Below the pieces are notes generated by a model. That model had not been told where the DNA came from and searched no databases. It saw only the letters and a program-made list of their open reading frames with translations. Shown piece by piece: positions 61,601-64,000 of a DNA stretch of 64,000 nucleotides. The stretch is from NCBI GenBank assembly GCA_027563935.2, contig CM050446.2, positions 123,458,499-123,522,498 on the forward strand, given 5' to 3'. The DNA is from Costus lasius. Taxonomy: Eukaryota; Streptophyta; Magnoliopsida; Zingiberales; Costaceae. Position numbers and translations under genes: made by a program. The first letter of the stretch is position 1. The number at the start of each line of letters is the position of its first letter.

Positions 61601-62800
61601 TAATATATGATTTGGTACAACACTTTTTATCTTTTTAAAAATGCCTAGATTCTTTATAAGAACACTATAATTTAATGTGGATCATCAATCCCAATTTGCA
61701 TTATGTGAGTTGTGACCAAAAGATCTCCTTGAGCACAATAAAAAAGACCTTTGCTTGGAAACTACGATACCTGCAACTGAACAAAGTTGCTTTACAATCA
61801 TCTTAACAGGAAAACTCAAGAAACTTGATTACCACATCTACAATAAAAAAATGTATAATCGAGTAATGGTAATATAGTTTAATTTTCCTACCGATATGTA
61901 ATATTTTGCTAAATTATAACAACTCTCTTTGTAAAATTTGGATCTATTAATGTCAACAGTATCCAATATCAGCAACTTCAAGTGTGCCAAGCACTTGCAA
62001 AAAAAATTGTTATCAACATATTCACCATGGCACCAATGCACCACTAGTCCATTTGTTTCTCAACTTGGAATGCTTTTCTACCACTTCTCTCTTTTTCTTT
62101 GAGTTGTGTTCCGACAGCTAGCCTCATTGCATTCAACCTTTTCATCAATGTCTTCATGAGCGCTTCTACTGTAGTTAGCTTAATACGCAGACTATAAAAC
62201 ACAGCCCTATCTCCGACTTGACAAGCAACGGACGGCTCTTTCTACCTGCATATAGCACTTTGTCTTCAACTACCGTATGTGCAAATCCATAAATACTTTT
62301 CTTGTCTGCATGCACACTAATGATGTCACCTTAAATGATAGCATTCTCCTCTCCCACACATGCTTGTTGCAACCAGCATTTCTTTGATTGCAGCTATGAC
62401 AAAATGTAGTATTTTGCCTCAACTCTACATGCACAAACAGGCAGCACAACTCTTACGTGTAGACCGCATCTTCTCCAATTTGCAGAAGGTCAGTGCCAAC
62501 ATGTTATCTTTTTTTTGTTCTTGTAGGTAATAACTTCTCGTGGCAATAATCTTACACATCTATTTATTATATGCTAAATTAAAGACTACATCAACTTCAA
62601 CACATTGAGTTCACATAGAATACTAGTTATTGTAGTTATAATCATGTTATCCATTACAGGTCTTTTATGTCCCCACCATAACTCCATGATCTCACTACTA
62701 TATAGTTTTTCTTCTCCTTAATTTAGGTATTAAAACTACCACCATAAAAAAGATTGGCAAGCCAATCTAACTAAGATTTTTTGTCTTTTAAAAAATATAC
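61601..62800. other. Intergenic or decayed repeat, AT-rich
   Basis: No supported gene. The 62040-62500 part has a mixed composition and could be decayed Copia sequence, but I could not find a motif in it. Confidence 0.4.
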
Positions 62801-62839
62801 ATACCCTACAAAACAAGTAATCTTAATTACAAAAAAAAA

Positions 62840-63240
62840 TCTCAAAGCCTCCTAAGTCTTTGATTTGAAAGCGTCGATTGTTGATGAACATAGGTTTTTA
62901 ATCTCATGATCCTTATTCCCAGTAACGTAGTAACAATATACCATCCACATAAATATATAAAATGTGATTCTCATATTACAAGTTAAGATGAAAAACAGAA
63001 TGATGCAATACCTTTCAAATTAATACAAAAATGAATATGAGCATATCAAAATTTAGCAAACATACTCTAGAAGGCTATTTTGGTCCATATAAGAATTTAT
63101 TCAATTTGCATGCAAGACTGTCAAGCTCCCTTTGATCAACGAAACATGGAAGTGGCTCAATGTATTCATCCTCATTAAGATCATCATGAAAGCATTTTGC
63201 CAACAGAACATCCTGGAAGGCAATACAATAAAATAATCCT
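62840..63240 (-). pseudogene. Copia-type reverse transcriptase remnant
   Basis: The minus strand reads CFHDDLNEDEYIEPLPCFVD and CKLNKFLYGPK, then a stop, then LYIYVDGIL (YVDD in active enzymes) and FQIKDLGG. These are the ordered Copia RT blocks, with several stops and the second active-site Asp replaced by Gly. Non-functional. It may belong with the RNase H remnant at 59790-60113, or be a different copy. Confidence 0.75.
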
Positions 63241-63518
63241 CCTCTCTTCTATTGTGGGCAACAATGTTGATGAATGACAACTTGAAAATCTATCAATTTC
63301 TCTCGCCCTTGTCAAGCTCTATCATAGTAAGCAAGGATTGTTGTCTTTTCATTTACACGTGGACCGAACCATAAGCTTATCATTGGTGACCTCCAAGCCC
63401 TTGGCACAACCTACTCTCTCTAGAATTTTTGAAGCGCCATAACACTTCATTCTCTTCCTTGCCCCTTTAGTATTTATGCACATTATTTCTTCCATCTTCA
63501 CTAGCATATTTGCACACT

Positions 63519-63646
63519 GTTAGTGCTTTATTATGTTAAGAGGTTAATGGGTTTAGGGTTTTAATTTTTCTTACCCGTTAACCCTATAACTTATGTGTAA
63601 AAGGGTGTAACCCTAATTGAATCGATGAGTTCTTTGGTTCCTTGCT
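63519..63646 (+). repeat. Probable 5' LTR of a short-LTR element running off the right edge
   Basis: TGTTAGTGCTTTATTATG opens a ~128-bp stretch ending CTTGCTTCA, just before a primer site. The left border is chosen from the TGTTAG start and the right from the primer site. No second copy is in the window. Confidence 0.55.
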
Positions 63647-63651
63647 TCAAC

Positions 63652-63664
63652 TTGGTATCAGAGC
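63652..63664 (+). other. Primer-binding site (tRNA-Met type)
   Basis: TTGGTATCAGAGC, a standard plant retrotransposon primer site, lies directly after the proposed LTR. The following GCCGCCGCTGCC-rich DNA would be the internal region, which continues beyond the window. Confidence 0.8.
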
Positions 63665-64000
63665 AATCGATCCCTCCATCGCCGACGCCGCCGCTGCCCA
63701 CCGCCACCGCCGCCGCCGCTGCCGCTTTGCCGTCGCCACAGCTTCTCCGCTCCGCCGCCCTCTTCTCCCTCTTCTCTATACTCTGTAACTAAGAGAAGAG
63801 GAGCTATCGTCGTCGCTCGGGCAGGGAGCTTCGTGCGCTTGGCGCGAGCTCTCACCGGCCGTGGCATGGCTGTGTGATGCGCCAAGCTTCTACTTGCCAC
63901 TTCCATCTTCTTCTTCCATTGCTCATCAACGAGAGCCCTACCGATGCTCTGGCGGATGGCGTCAATCTGTGAGGTCTTCCCGCTGCCGCGCATGCAGATG

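Noticed and set aside
63658..63993. 111-residue minus frame with poly-Gly/Arg end
   Set aside because: It runs across a GCC repeat next to a retrotransposon primer site. The strand and composition argue against a gene.

Overview
This is a stretch of flowering-plant nuclear DNA. It has split genes with GT-AG introns, long AT-rich intergenic DNA and many transposable elements. A monocot is likely: the P450 exons are very GC-rich at third codon positions, and the long Ty3/Gypsy LTRs and large repeat-filled introns fit. I cannot name the species. No CRISPR, tRNA, rRNA or operon-like structure was seen.

Layout. (1) 139-578, minus: first coding exon of a mitochondrial-carrier-type protein that continues off the left edge. 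(2) 1601-18023, minus: a complete seven-exon transmembrane-9/EMP70 family gene (632 aa in my model). Its 12.8-kb first intron holds a full-length 9.3-kb Ty3/Gypsy chromovirus-type retrotransposon (5233-14545) in the opposite orientation, with a 5-bp target duplication, about 2% divergent LTRs and a broken pol. (3) 18902-20620: a solo LTR with a perfect 5-bp target duplication. (4) 20767-21990: a terminal-inverted-repeat element carrying a scrambled gibberellin 2-oxidase fragment. (5) 23069-29717, plus: a probable two-exon gene for a 55-aa membrane-anchored protein of unknown function, with a 6.5-kb intron. (6) 36154-37130, plus: a three-exon B-class GATA factor with an LLM motif (GNC/CGA1 type). 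(7) 39.8-44.1 kb: a foldback element, then a degenerate ~43-bp tandem array split by four TIR-type insertions. (8) 45926-49149, plus: an eight-exon CYP90D cytochrome P450 of brassinosteroid synthesis, with one apparent GC-AG intron. (9) 52-64 kb: no convincing host gene. This part holds TIR elements with minisatellite cores, short tandem duplications, Copia remnants nested in each other, and the start of another LTR element at the right edge.

The host genes are unrelated housekeeping and developmental genes: organelle transport, endomembrane sorting, GATA transcription factor, brassinosteroid P450. They do not form a cluster. Two themes recur in the repeats. One is a family of TIR elements with purine-rich arms and GC-rich payloads (one payload is a captured gene fragment). 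The other is a small MITE-like family marked by GTAC/GGTACC-rich cores and GTTTTAAAA-like ends. Exon boundaries were set by eye from splice signals, reading-frame continuity and remembered family conservation; no alignment program was run.
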